A DNA stretch of 64,000 nt from Fontibacterium meridianamericanum (GTDB lineage Bacteria; Pseudomonadota; Alphaproteobacteria; Pelagibacterales; Pelagibacteraceae). The position numbers and the translations under genes are program-made. Positions 16,688-25,593 of the stretch are shown piece after piece; position 1 is the stretch's first letter; the number at the start of each line of letters is the position of its first letter. The notes beneath the pieces are model-generated. The model did no database searches, had not been told where the DNA came from, and saw only the letters and a program-made list of their open reading frames with translations. The stretch spans positions 62,001 through 126,000 of the forward strand of contig CBDDYR010000004.1 of assembly GCA_965235635.1 (NCBI GenBank), given 5' to 3'.

Positions 16688-17290
16688 ATGAAATTAGAGT
16701 CAAAATTAGTAGTAGATTTTATAAAACCATTTTCAAAAGTTCTCGATGTAGGTTGTGGTGATGGAAGCATTCTTCTCCATCTAAAAAAGGAAAAAAAAAT
16801 TGACGCTCGAGGTATTGAAATTGACCATGAAAAAGTTAAAGAAAGCCTAAGCAAAGGTCTTTCTGTTGTTGAGGGTGACGCCGAAAAAGATTTAATTAAT
16901 TACCCAGATCAATCTTTTGACTACGTAATTCTAACACAAACTCTTCAAGCTTTTTATAAACCTAGAAAAGTTTTACATGAACTCTTGAGAATCGGAAAGA
17001 ATGCGATTGTTTCTATTCCAAATTTTGGATACTGGAAAGTTAGATTCAGCCTTCTACTCAAAGGAAGAATGCCTGTTACAAAAACATTGCCTAATACATG
17101 GCACGATACCCCAAATTTACATATGTGTACTATTAAAGATTTTTTTGATTTATGTCTTGCTGATAAAATTAACATAATAAAATCAATTGCAGTTACACAA
17201 AATAGATCTTCATTAATTTCTAATTTCAATTTAGAAATAAAAAATCTTTATTCGGAATTTGGTATTTTTTTAATTAGCAAAAAAGAATAA
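16688..17290 (+). CDS. metW: Methionine biosynthesis protein MetW
   Basis: A 200-residue class I methyltransferase-fold protein. Motif I is VLDVGCGDGSIL, followed by GIEID, then YVILTQTLQ and the MetW-specific FPNFGYWK-like SIPNFGYWKVR and LPNTWHDTPNLHMCT. MetW normally partners MetX (homoserine O-acetyl- or succinyltransferase) in a metXW operon; here metX is missing and metW stands directly behind the riboswitch. The next gene gloB begins 9 bases later on the same strand. The ATG chosen is the only one that preserves the N-terminal helix of the fold. Confidence 0.92.
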   Translation: MKLESKLVVDFIKPFSKVLDVGCGDGSILLHLKKEKKIDARGIEIDHEKVKESLSKGLSVVEGDAEKDLINYPDQSFDYVILTQTLQAFYKPRKVLHELLRIGKNAIVSIPNFGYWKVRFSLLLKGRMPVTKTLPNTWHDTPNLHMCTIKDFFDLCLADKINIIKSIAVTQNRSSLISNFNLEIKNLYSEFGIFLISKKE

Positions 17291-17299
17291 TTTTTTATT

Positions 17300-18061
17300 A
17301 TGGATATTCATATTATTCCATGTCTAAAAGATAATTACGCTTATATCATTGAAAATAAAAATACTAAAAATGCATGTGTTATTGATCCATCCGAGTCAGA
17401 ACCTATTATAAATTTTATAAAAAAAAATAAATTAAATTTAAAATATATTTTAAATACACATCATCATGCTGATCACATTGGTGGCAATTTAGAACTTAAA
17501 AAAGAATTTAATTCTCAAATATTAGGTTTTGAAAAAGATAAAAGTAGAATTCCTGGTATTGATATTTTTTTAAAGGATAAACAGATTTGGAATTTTGAAG
17601 GCTCTGATGTTTTAATAGAACATGTTCCAGGTCATACATCTGGTCATATATTTTATTATTTTAAAAATGAAGAATCGGCTTTTACAGGAGATACTTTATT
17701 TTCTTTTGGCTGCGGAAGATTATTCGAGGGTTCTTATTTAGAAATGCTTAATTCTTTAAAAAAAATCAAATCTTTGCCTTCTAAAACAAAAATATTTTGT
17801 GGACACGAGTATACTGTTAATAATTTAAAATTTTGCATAGAAATAGATAAGAATAATTTAGAGTTAAAAAAAAAATATAATCAGATCATTAGTAATATAA
17901 AAAATAAATTGCCAAGTATCCCTTCTAATCTAAGTGATGAAATGAGGTTCAATATCTTTTTAAAATTTGATGATTTAAAATTTAAGGAAAGAATTGGATT
18001 TAAAGATCTAAATGAAGTAGACTTTTTTAAGAAAATTAGAGATCTTAAAGATAATTTCTAA
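17300..18061 (+). CDS. gloB: Hydroxyacylglutathione hydrolase (glyoxalase II)
   Basis: A 253-residue metallo-beta-lactamase-fold thioesterase that releases glutathione from S-lactoylglutathione in methylglyoxal detoxification. The metal site THHHADHIGG (near residue 55), VPGHTSGH, the TGDTLFSFGCGRLFEG stretch and CGHEYT all match family ligands. Length is normal. It is the last gene of the metW unit, and the strong rplU promoter follows it. Confidence 0.95.
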   Translation: MDIHIIPCLKDNYAYIIENKNTKNACVIDPSESEPIINFIKKNKLNLKYILNTHHHADHIGGNLELKKEFNSQILGFEKDKSRIPGIDIFLKDKQIWNFEGSDVLIEHVPGHTSGHIFYYFKNEESAFTGDTLFSFGCGRLFEGSYLEMLNSLKKIKSLPSKTKIFCGHEYTVNNLKFCIEIDKNNLELKKKYNQIISNIKNKLPSIPSNLSDEMRFNIFLKFDDLKFKERIGFKDLNEVDFFKKIRDLKDNF

Positions 18062-18091
18062 AATCCAATACACTTAAGCATAATCACAATC

Positions 18092-18119
18092 TTGACAAGC
18101 TAAGGTGGCTATATATATT
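18092..18119 (+). promoter_or_regulatory. Sigma-70-type promoter for rplU-rpmA
   Basis: TTGACA at 18092-18097, a 16-base spacer and TATATT at 18114-18119 give a near-consensus promoter, with the rplU ATG 24 bases after the -10 box. It is the best-matching promoter I see in the window and fits a strongly expressed ribosomal protein pair. Confidence 0.78.
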
Positions 18120-18143
18120 GCCCAGACCTAAAAGAAATTACAT

Positions 18144-18551
18144 ATGACTTTTGCAGTAATCAAAACCGGTGGTAAACAATATAAAGTGTCAGCTAACGAT
18201 ACTATCAGAATTGAAAAGCTTAACGATAAAGCTGGAAAAACATTCGAGTTCAAAGAAGTTCTTTTAACAACTGATAACTCAACAACTGAGGTGGGCTCTC
18301 CTATGGTCGATGGAGCTTACGTTGAGGCTGAACTTATTAAACAAACTAGAAATGATAAAGTTATCATTTTTAAAAAAAGAAGAAGACAAAATTCAAGAAG
18401 AAAACGCGGACATAGACAACATGTTTCAGTAGTGAAAATTTTAAAAATTTATGGTAAAAGTGGAAAACTTTTAGCTGAAGCTAAAAATGCAACAGTAGAA
18501 AATAAAGCTTTAGAAAAAAAAGTTGAAGCTAAAAAAACTGTTAAAAAATAA
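18144..18551 (+). CDS. rplU: Ribosomal protein L21
   Basis: A 135-residue large-subunit protein. The N-terminus FAVIKTGGKQYKVS and the basic FKKRRRQNSRRKRGHRQ stretch near residue 80 are diagnostic. The protein is about 30 residues longer than the minimal L21 because of an Ala/Lys/Glu-rich C-terminal tail, as in many Alphaproteobacteria. It is followed 8 bases later by rpmA, the universal partner. Confidence 0.97.
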   Translation: MTFAVIKTGGKQYKVSANDTIRIEKLNDKAGKTFEFKEVLLTTDNSTTEVGSPMVDGAYVEAELIKQTRNDKVIIFKKRRRQNSRRKRGHRQHVSVVKILKIYGKSGKLLAEAKNATVENKALEKKVEAKKTVKK

Positions 18552-18559
18552 ATAAAAAA

Positions 18560-18814
18560 ATGGCAACAAAAAAAGCTGGTGGATCGACGAAAAACGGACG
18601 CGATAGTGCTGGAAGGCGACTGGGCGTTAAAAAGTTTGGCGGTCAATCTGTAATTGCTGGAAATATTATTATGAGACAAAGAGGAACAAAGATGTTCCCA
18701 GGAGACAATGTTGGTATGGGGAAAGATCATACCATTTTTTCAAAAGTAAACGGCGTAGTAAAATTCGAGACAAAAAAACTCGGAAGAACTTACATTTCAG
18801 TAATCCCTCAATAA
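18560..18814 (+). CDS. rpmA: Ribosomal protein L27
   Basis: An 84-residue large-subunit protein located near the peptidyl-transferase centre. The N-terminus ATKKAGGSTKNGRDS and GVKKFGGQSVIAGNII are classic L27. No N-terminal propeptide of the Firmicutes type is present. It is co-transcribed with rplU and closed by a terminator directly after the stop codon. Confidence 0.98.
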   Translation: MATKKAGGSTKNGRDSAGRRLGVKKFGGQSVIAGNIIMRQRGTKMFPGDNVGMGKDHTIFSKVNGVVKFETKKLGRTYISVIPQ

Positions 18815-18815
18815 A

Positions 18816-18843
18816 CTCAGTTTATTTTTAAACTGAGATTTTT
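18816..18843 (+). terminator. Rho-independent terminator after rpmA
   Basis: CTCAGTTT pairs perfectly with AAACTGAG across an ATTTTT loop and is followed by ATTTTTAT. It starts one base after the rpmA stop codon and separates the ribosomal pair from obgE. Confidence 0.88.
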
Positions 18844-18867
18844 ATTAATAATCAATAATATGTTTGT

Positions 18868-19836
18868 ATGAAATTTTTAGATCAAGTTAAAATTATGATT
18901 AAGGCTGGGGATGGAGGAAATGGTTGCGTTGCATTCCGAAGAGAAAAATTTATTGAATTTGGAGGTCCTTATGGCGGCGATGGTGGTGATGGGGGATCTA
19001 TAATTGTCAAAGCGGTAAATGGTTTAAACACTTTAGTCGATTATCGTTTTGCTCAACACCATAAAGCTCAAAATGGATTTAATGGTTCTGGAAATAATAA
19101 GAGAGGATTATCAGGAAAAGATTTGATTTTAAGAGTTCCTGTTGGAACCCAAATATATGAAGAAGATAAAAAAACATTATTATTTGATCTAGTTAAAGAA
19201 GATCAAGAATATGTCATAGCCAAAGGAGGTAAGGGTGGACTGGGTAATTCAAAGTTTAAAAGTTCTACTAATAGATCACCAAGAAAATTTACTTTCGGAA
19301 AAAAAGGTGAAGAATTTACTGTTTGGCTTGAATTAAAACTAATTGCTGATGTTGGAATTATTGGTTTTCCAAATGCAGGAAAATCTAGTCTGCTCTCAAT
19401 ATCAACTAGGGCAAGACCAAAAATTGCAAATTATCCTTTTACAACTCTAAACCCAAATCTTGGAGTTGTTTTTATTGATAATAGAGAAATAATTATTGCT
19501 GATATACCTGGTCTTATTGAAGGTGCTCATAGCGGCTCTGGTTTAGGTGATAAATTCTTAAAGCATATAGAAAGATGTAAAAGCATAATTCATATGATTG
19601 ATATTAATGAGGATGATTTAGTTGAAAAATATAAGATTATTAGAAACGAACTAAAAGAGTTTAACCCTGAATTAATAAAAAAAAGAGAACTTATCGTATT
19701 CAATAAGATTGATTTAGTAGATGAGAAAGAAAAAAAAGAGAAAATAATGAATTTTACTAAAAAAATTAAGAAAAAAGTTTATGATATATCTGTTGAAAAA
19801 AATATTAATATAAAAAATTTATTACGAGTTATTTAA
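18868..19836 (+). CDS. obgE: GTPase ObgE/CgtA
   Basis: A 322-residue GTPase of ribosome assembly and stress control. The glycine-rich Obg domain (KAGDGGNGC, GDGGDGGSI) fills the first ~155 residues. The G domain then shows GFPNAGKSSLL (G1), the YPFTTLNPNLG switch, DIPGLIEGAHSG (G3) and FNKIDLVD (G4). The C-terminal OCT extension of E. coli Obg is absent, as in other Alphaproteobacteria. It lies downstream of rplU-rpmA, a near-universal order, and abuts proB with no gap. Confidence 0.96.
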   Translation: MKFLDQVKIMIKAGDGGNGCVAFRREKFIEFGGPYGGDGGDGGSIIVKAVNGLNTLVDYRFAQHHKAQNGFNGSGNNKRGLSGKDLILRVPVGTQIYEEDKKTLLFDLVKEDQEYVIAKGGKGGLGNSKFKSSTNRSPRKFTFGKKGEEFTVWLELKLIADVGIIGFPNAGKSSLLSISTRARPKIANYPFTTLNPNLGVVFIDNREIIIADIPGLIEGAHSGSGLGDKFLKHIERCKSIIHMIDINEDDLVEKYKIIRNELKEFNPELIKKRELIVFNKIDLVDEKEKKEKIMNFTKKIKKKVYDISVEKNINIKNLLRVI

Positions 19837-20949
19837 ATGGATATTTTAAAATATAAAACTATTGTAATCAAAATAGGCTCTAGTCTTATTGTTGATGGAA
19901 AAAATAAAATAAAAAAAAATTGGTTTAATAAACTAATTGAAGATATTAATTTTTTAATTCAAAAAAATAGACAAATTATTATTGTCTCTTCAGGAGCAAT
20001 CGCTCTTGGGTGCGATTTACTAAAAATAAATAAAAAAAATACAAAATTAAGCCAATTTCAAGCAATTGCCGCTATTGGTCAAATTGAATTAATTAATCTT
20101 TTTAAGAAAGCATTTGAAAAGAAAAAGATCAAAATTTCTCAAATATTGCTTACATTAGAAGATACTGAAGAAAGAAGAAGATCATTAAATGCTAAAGAAA
20201 CAATAAATAACTTATTAAAAATGTCCGTAGTGCCAATTGTAAATGAGAATGACACAGTTGCGACTTCAGAAATAAGATATGGTGATAACGACAGACTAGC
20301 TGCACGAGTTTCTCAAATATGCAATGCTGATTGTTTAATCATGCTTTCAGACATTGACGGTCTTTATTCCGCAGATCCAAAAAAAAATAAAAATGCAAAA
20401 ATAATTAAAAAGGTAACAACTATAGATAAATCTATAGAAGCGCTTGCATCTGAAAGCATTAGTTCTTATGGGACGGGTGGAATGATAACTAAAATTAAAG
20501 CTGCAAAAATTTGTATGCAGTCTGGTTGTGACATGATTTTAACAAGCGGGATGATTAATAATCCAATAAAAAATATTATTAAAAATAAAAATTATACTTT
20601 GTTTGCATCTCAATCATCATCTTTGAATGCAAAAAAACAATGGATTTTAAATTCAATTGTAACCAAAGGTTCGATTATGATTGATGAAGGAGCTGAAAAA
20701 GCATTAAAAAACGGAAAAAGTCTTTTACCAATAGGAGTAACTTCGGTTGAGGGAAATTTTAATCGCGGTGATGCTATTTATATTATAAATTCTAAAAATA
20801 AACGTATAGCAACTGGCATAAGTGCTTACTCAAGTTTAGATGCTAAAAAAATTATTGGTTTTAAAACTGATAAAATTAAAGAGATATTAGGCTATGTTAG
20901 TCGAGGAGAAATAGTTCATATAGACAATTTAGTTTATCAAGCTGAGTAA
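19837..20949 (+). CDS. proB: Glutamate 5-kinase
   Basis: A 370-residue kinase catalysing the first step of proline synthesis. The amino acid kinase fold has IVIKIGSSLIVDG at the N-terminus, VSSGAIALG, VPIVNENDTV and GTGGMITKIKAA. A C-terminal PUA domain begins near residue 275. It starts immediately after the obgE stop and is followed 4 bases later by proA, so the proline pathway genes are translated together. Confidence 0.96.
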   Translation: MDILKYKTIVIKIGSSLIVDGKNKIKKNWFNKLIEDINFLIQKNRQIIIVSSGAIALGCDLLKINKKNTKLSQFQAIAAIGQIELINLFKKAFEKKKIKISQILLTLEDTEERRRSLNAKETINNLLKMSVVPIVNENDTVATSEIRYGDNDRLAARVSQICNADCLIMLSDIDGLYSADPKKNKNAKIIKKVTTIDKSIEALASESISSYGTGGMITKIKAAKICMQSGCDMILTSGMINNPIKNIIKNKNYTLFASQSSSLNAKKQWILNSIVTKGSIMIDEGAEKALKNGKSLLPIGVTSVEGNFNRGDAIYIINSKNKRIATGISAYSSLDAKKIIGFKTDKIKEILGYVSRGEIVHIDNLVYQAE

Positions 20950-20953
20950 ATTT

Positions 20954-22216
20954 ATGGGTAATAGTTATTTAGATAAAATAGGTTTAAATGCTTCAAACGC
21001 ATCTAAAGATCTATCACTATTAAATGAGAATAAAAAAAATAAAGTTCTTACAGATTTTTATAAAAATTTAAAATCAAATAAAAAAAAAATTTTAAATGCT
21101 AATAAGATTGATATTTTTAAAGCTAAGAGAAAAGGTCTTAGTCAAAATTTAATTGATCGATTAATTCTAAATGACAATAAAATTAACTATATCATCAAGT
21201 CAGTCCAAGAAATTATTAAACTCAAAGATCCAACCCAAAGGATAATAGCAAAATGGAAAAGACCTAATGGAATGGTAATTAATAAATATACAGTTCCAAT
21301 TGGTGTCATTGGAGTAATATATGAATCTAGACCAAACGTTACGTCAGATGTTGCAACCTTATGTTTTAAATCTGGCAATGCGGTTATTTTAAGAGGCGGA
21401 AGTGAAGCTATTCAGACAAACAAAATTATTTCTGAATATTTCAGAAAATCTTTAAGAAAAAATAATATTAATGAAAATTGTGTTCAATTAATTAACAACG
21501 CAAATAGAAAGTTCGTTGATTATATGCTTTCTAAAATGGAGAGGTTTATTGACGTTATTATTCCAAGAGGAGGAAAAAACTTAGTCAAGAAAGTTCAAAC
21601 AATGTCTAGTGTTCCAACGATTGGTCATCTAGAAGGATTGTGTCATGTCTATATCGATAAATTTGCAGATTTAAACATGGCAAAAAAAATTACACTCAAT
21701 GCTAAAATGAGAAATACAAGTATATGTGGTGCTGCTGAAACTTTATTAATTCATAAGGCATGCATAAAAACTCACTTAAAACCAATATTGCAATTATTAA
21801 ATATTAGCGGATGTAAGATTATTGGCGATAAAATTACTAAAAGAAATTATATAAATTCTAATATTTCTTTAGCAAAAGAGAAGGATTGGAAGACAGAATA
21901 TCTAGACTCTATAATATCAGTAAAGGTTGTTAATGGGGTCGATGAGGCGATTGACCATATAAATAAATACGGAACTCATCATACTGATAGTATTGTTACT
22001 AATAACAAAAAAAATGCTATGTTATTCTTGTCGAAAGTAAATAGCGCAATCGTGTTACATAATGCTTCTACTCAATTTGCAGACGGAAATGAATTTGGTT
22101 TTGGAGCAGAAGTTGGAATATCTACTAATAAATTACATCCTCGAGGACCTGTAGGACTTGAACAACTAGTAACTTACAAATATCTAGTAAAAGGTAATGG
22201 ACAAATTAGACCTTAA
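20954..22216 (+). CDS. proA: Glutamate-5-semialdehyde dehydrogenase (gamma-glutamyl phosphate reductase)
   Basis: A 420-residue enzyme that reduces gamma-glutamyl phosphate to the semialdehyde, the second step of proline synthesis. Motifs seen include VIYESRPNVT, the FKSGNAVILRGGSEA stretch, IIPRGGKNLV, the catalytic cysteine in NTSICGAAETLL, and FADGNEFGFGAEVGIST near the end. Length is normal for ProA. Confidence 0.97.
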   Translation: MGNSYLDKIGLNASNASKDLSLLNENKKNKVLTDFYKNLKSNKKKILNANKIDIFKAKRKGLSQNLIDRLILNDNKINYIIKSVQEIIKLKDPTQRIIAKWKRPNGMVINKYTVPIGVIGVIYESRPNVTSDVATLCFKSGNAVILRGGSEAIQTNKIISEYFRKSLRKNNINENCVQLINNANRKFVDYMLSKMERFIDVIIPRGGKNLVKKVQTMSSVPTIGHLEGLCHVYIDKFADLNMAKKITLNAKMRNTSICGAAETLLIHKACIKTHLKPILQLLNISGCKIIGDKITKRNYINSNISLAKEKDWKTEYLDSIISVKVVNGVDEAIDHINKYGTHHTDSIVTNNKKNAMLFLSKVNSAIVLHNASTQFADGNEFGFGAEVGISTNKLHPRGPVGLEQLVTYKYLVKGNGQIRP

Positions 22217-22234
22217 TCTTTTTATTAAATTATA

Positions 22235-22798
22235 ATGAAAATTGGGATTCTAGGAGGAACTTTTGATCCACCTCATATTGGACATTTAAATGTTTCGTTA
22301 GAAGCAATCAAAAGATTTCGGTTAAATAAAGTCCTTTGGCTTGTTACAAAAAAAAATCCATTAAAAAAAAATAATTCATCTAATGATGTTTTCAATAGAA
22401 TAAAGTTATGTAATGAATTTATAAAAAAAAATAAAAATATAATAAAAGTTAAATATATAGAAGAAAAAACTAAATCAAATTTCTTATTTGATAATATCAG
22501 CTACTTAATTAATAAATCTACAGAACATAAATATTATTTTATTATGGGCGCTGATAGTTTTATTAAATTCAATCAATGGAAAAAATATAATGAGATCTTA
22601 AATAAATTATCTATTATTGTTGTGAATAGACCAGAATTTTCAATAAAATCATTAAATTCTATAGCTGCGAAAAAGCTCGAAAAATATAAATCTTTAAATT
22701 TGGTTTCAAAAGACAACCAACATAGATGGTATTTTTTGAGTACAAAAGGTATGAATGTTTCATCATCAAAAATAAAAAAAACAATTAATGCAAATTAA
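22235..22798 (+). CDS. nadD: Nicotinate-nucleotide adenylyltransferase
   Basis: A 187-residue nucleotidyltransferase of NAD synthesis. The (T/H)IGH signature is present in GGTFDPPHIGHLNVS, and the second signature is MNVSSSKIKKTI near the C-terminus. It overlaps rsfS by 11 bases. The proBA-nadD-rsfS-rlmH order is the usual alphaproteobacterial cluster. Confidence 0.95.
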   Translation: MKIGILGGTFDPPHIGHLNVSLEAIKRFRLNKVLWLVTKKNPLKKNNSSNDVFNRIKLCNEFIKKNKNIIKVKYIEEKTKSNFLFDNISYLINKSTEHKYYFIMGADSFIKFNQWKKYNEILNKLSIIVVNRPEFSIKSLNSIAAKKLEKYKSLNLVSKDNQHRWYFLSTKGMNVSSSKIKKTINAN

Positions 22799-23144
22799 AA
22801 AAAAAGAAGTTCTTCTAAAAGAAATAATTAAAATTCTTGATGATAATAAAGCAAAAGACATCGTAACTATTAATCTTGCAAACAAGAGTTCTATTGCAGA
22901 TTATATGATTGTCGCTAGTGGGACTTCTTCTAGGCACATTCAATCTGTCTCTGAAAATACAATTGAAGAATTAAAAAAAATGGGAATCAAAGGATGCAAA
23001 GTTGAAGGCAAAGATAGTGACAACTGGAAACTTATTGATGCGATGGACATTATAATTCACATTTTTCATCATGAACAAAGAAAAAATTATGAGTTAGAAA
23101 AAATGTGGGAAGATATTATCCCAAATCAAAAAATCTTTGTTTAA
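22788..23144 (+). CDS. rsfS: Ribosomal silencing factor RsfS
   Basis: A 118-residue protein of the RsfS/Iojap family that binds L14 and blocks subunit joining when nutrients are scarce. Typical stretches are DYMIVASGTSSRH, the EGKDSDNWKLIDAMDIIIH region and FHHEQRKNYELEKMW. It starts inside nadD and its stop overlaps the start of rlmH (TAATG). Confidence 0.95.
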   Translation: MQIKKKEVLLKEIIKILDDNKAKDIVTINLANKSSIADYMIVASGTSSRHIQSVSENTIEELKKMGIKGCKVEGKDSDNWKLIDAMDIIIHIFHHEQRKNYELEKMWEDIIPNQKIFV

Positions 23145-23587
23145 TGAAAATTAAAATCCTTTGTTTAGGAAGACTAAATAAAGATGAAGAAAATGAATTG
23201 TGCAACAGATATGAGAGCAGACTTAAAAGTTTAAAAAATAGTGGAATTACTAACTTTGCAATCGAGCATATCTCAAAAAAGGAACTTGAAACTATAATAA
23301 AAAATAAAAAAGAAAAAAAAATTATATTTCTTAGTGAAAATGGACAAAATTTTAATACTGATAACTTTTGTAAAAAATTAAAAAAATTAATTAACGATTC
23401 TATTAAAGAAACATTATTTATTATTGGAGAGCCTGAAGGTTTTAAAAAAAATCTTAACAAAGATAGTTTTGAAGAAATATGTCTGAGTAAACTTACTTTT
23501 ACGCACTCTTTAGCTAGAGTAATACTCGCTGAACAAATTTACAGATGCGCTACAATTATGGTAAACCATCCCTACCATAGGCAATAA
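23144..23587 (+). CDS. rlmH: 23S rRNA pseudouridine-1915 N3-methyltransferase RlmH
   Basis: A 147-residue SPOUT methyltransferase. MKIKILCLGRLN is the family N-terminus, so the ATG at 23144, which overlaps the rsfS stop, is chosen over an upstream in-frame Met inside rsfS. The knot region has FIIGEPEGF and the tail is the conserved ARVILAEQIYRCATI ending NHPYHR. It methylates a pseudouridine in helix 69 of 23S rRNA. Loop composition is lysine-rich, as elsewhere in the window. Confidence 0.95.
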   Translation: MKIKILCLGRLNKDEENELCNRYESRLKSLKNSGITNFAIEHISKKELETIIKNKKEKKIIFLSENGQNFNTDNFCKKLKKLINDSIKETLFIIGEPEGFKKNLNKDSFEEICLSKLTFTHSLARVILAEQIYRCATIMVNHPYHRQ

Positions 23588-23589
23588 TA

Positions 23590-24735
23590 ATGAAAAAAAT
23601 TTACTTATTACTTACTCTTTTATTTTTAAATCTACTTTCGCAAAATGCTTTTTCACAAAAAAAAGATGTTCTTTATGAAAAATTAGATTTGTTTGGAGAT
23701 ATTCTTGAAACAATAAATAAAGAATATTTCAAACAAATTAATGAAGGCGAAGTAATTGATGGTGCAATTAATGGAATGCTTCAATCGTTAGATCCATATT
23801 CTTCTTACATGAGCCCTAAAACATTTAAGAATATGAATACAGAAACCAAGGGTGAGTTTGGGGGTCTTGGTATTGAAGTTACAATGGAGGCAGGACTTGT
23901 AAAAGTAATATCGCCTATTGATGATACGCCTGCTGATAGAGCTGGAATAAAATCGGGAGACTATATTATTAAGCTAGATAACAAACAGGTTAAAGGCTTA
24001 ACTTTAGATGAAGCTGTAAATACCATGCGGGGCAAAAGTGGAACTCCAATAACGTTAACAATTAGAAGAATAGATGTTGATGATCCAATAATTGTAAAGA
24101 TAGTTCGAGAAACAATTAAAACAAAGTCTGTTGTTTCAGAGATTAAAGAAAATATTGGTTATTTAAGATTAAGATCTTTTAATGAAAAAAGTGGTGATGA
24201 ATTAATTGATAAAATTAGAGAGATAAGCAGAAGTAAGCCAAACATAACTGGCTATATTTTAGATCTTAGAAATAATCCTGGTGGTCTTCTTTCGCAAGCA
24301 ATTAAGATATCAGATGCTTTTTTAGATAGTGGAGAAATTGTTTCTACAAAGGGAAGAGATCCGAAAGATATAAAAGTTTACAATTCTAAAAAAGGCGATG
24401 AAATCAATGGAAAACCCCTAATCGTACTGATTAATAAAGGCTCAGCTTCAGCATCTGAAATAGTGGCTGGGGCCTTAAAAGACCACAAGCGAGCAATTGT
24501 TATTGGTGAAAAATCTTTCGGAAAAGGATCAGTTCAATCTATTATGCCTTTATCTAATGGTGGTGGATTAAGATTAACAACAGCTAAATATTATCTACCA
24601 AGTGGAGAAACAATTGAAGAGATAGGTGTGCAGCCAGATATTAAAGTAGAACAACAAAAAGATAATTTTAAAATAAACGATCCTACAAACGATAACCAAT
24701 TAATTTACGCCCTTAAACTTTTAAAAGTGTCATGA
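23590..24735 (+). CDS. ctpA: Carboxy-terminal processing protease CtpA (S41)
   Basis: A 381-residue secreted serine protease. A signal peptide covers roughly residues 1-22, a PDZ domain with GGLGIEVTMEAGLVKVISP lies near residues 80-165, and the S41 catalytic domain has NKGSASASEIVAGAL (Ser) and GEKSFGKGSVQ (Lys). It is shorter than the usual ~430-440 residues because the C-terminal extension is missing. The location in the periplasm fits cell-wall or lipoprotein processing. It overlaps rppH by 4 bases, a common alphaproteobacterial pairing. Confidence 0.94.
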   Translation: MKKIYLLLTLLFLNLLSQNAFSQKKDVLYEKLDLFGDILETINKEYFKQINEGEVIDGAINGMLQSLDPYSSYMSPKTFKNMNTETKGEFGGLGIEVTMEAGLVKVISPIDDTPADRAGIKSGDYIIKLDNKQVKGLTLDEAVNTMRGKSGTPITLTIRRIDVDDPIIVKIVRETIKTKSVVSEIKENIGYLRLRSFNEKSGDELIDKIREISRSKPNITGYILDLRNNPGGLLSQAIKISDAFLDSGEIVSTKGRDPKDIKVYNSKKGDEINGKPLIVLINKGSASASEIVAGALKDHKRAIVIGEKSFGKGSVQSIMPLSNGGGLRLTTAKYYLPSGETIEEIGVQPDIKVEQQKDNFKINDPTNDNQLIYALKLLKVS

Positions 24736-25199
24736 AAGATTTAAGCAATCTTCCTTATAGAAAAGGTGTTGGGATAATGCTTATTAATCAAGAAACTAAA
24801 GTTTTTATAGGAAAAAGAATTGATAGTACTAAAGCATGGCAAATGCCTCAGGGCGGTGTTGATCAAAAAGAAGATGTTGAGAGCGCTGCTAAAAGAGAAC
24901 TTAAGGAAGAAACAGGAATTACTTCAATTGAAATTATAAAAAAATCGGAAAAAGAATTTATTTATGATTTACCTAATGAACTTCTTGGAAAAATTTGGGA
25001 TGGAAAATATAAAGGACAAAAACAAACTTGGTTTCTTGCAAAATTTCTTGGAGAACATGATGAAATCAATATTAAACAAAAAAAAGCAGAATTTTATGAT
25101 TGGCGTTGGGCAGAACCTTTAGAATTACCTAGATTAATAGTTCCTTTTAAAAAAAAGCTATATCAACAAGTTATAGAGGAGTTTAAAAAATATCTTTAA
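24732..25199 (+). CDS. rppH: RNA pyrophosphohydrolase RppH
   Basis: A 155-residue Nudix hydrolase that removes pyrophosphate from the 5' end of mRNA or splits dinucleoside polyphosphates. The start PYRKGVGIMLIN, WQMPQGGVD and the Nudix box GGVDQKEDVESAAKRELKEE (GX5EX7REUXEE) match RppH/NudH. The ATG overlaps the ctpA stop (ATGA). The gene converges on atpC, and the two stop codons overlap on opposite strands with no terminator between them. Confidence 0.95.
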   Translation: MKDLSNLPYRKGVGIMLINQETKVFIGKRIDSTKAWQMPQGGVDQKEDVESAAKRELKEETGITSIEIIKKSEKEFIYDLPNELLGKIWDGKYKGQKQTWFLAKFLGEHDEINIKQKKAEFYDWRWAEPLELPRLIVPFKKKLYQQVIEEFKKYL

Positions 25200-25588
25200 G
25201 ATTTTAAATTATTAATCTGATCTATAATTTGATTATTAAGATAAATTTCTTCATCAGAAATTTCTTTATTACTTAATTTTTTTTCTGCATTTTGTTTCAA
25301 TTTAATTAATTCTTCACTTTGAAACTCTGAACTATTAAAAAAATTATCTAATAAAATACTTAGTTTATTATTAGAAAACTCCATAGTGCCTCCGGTAGAA
25401 AAAAATGTATCTTCATTGCTACCAGTTTTTGCAATAATTTTTCCTGCTTTAAGAAAAGTAATTAAGGAAATATGATCCTTGAATATTTCCATATCTCCTT
25501 CAATTCCTGAGATAACAACGCTATCAACTGCTTTTGAATAAGCTACTTGTTTTGGTGTTACAATCTCTAAATGAATATTATCTGCCAT
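25196..25588 (-). CDS. atpC: ATP synthase epsilon subunit
   Basis: A 130-residue F1 subunit with the N-terminal beta-sandwich (LEIVTPKQVAYSK, VVISGIEGDMEI) and a C-terminal helical part. It belongs to the rotor stalk and inhibits ATP hydrolysis. It is the last gene of the atpHAGDC set, 5 bases after atpD. Confidence 0.95.
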   Translation of the reverse strand: MADNIHLEIVTPKQVAYSKAVDSVVISGIEGDMEIFKDHISLITFLKAGKIIAKTGSNEDTFFSTGGTMEFSNNKLSILLDNFFNSSEFQSEELIKLKQNAEKKLSNKEISDEEIYLNNQIIDQINNLKS

Positions 25589-25593
25589 TTAAA

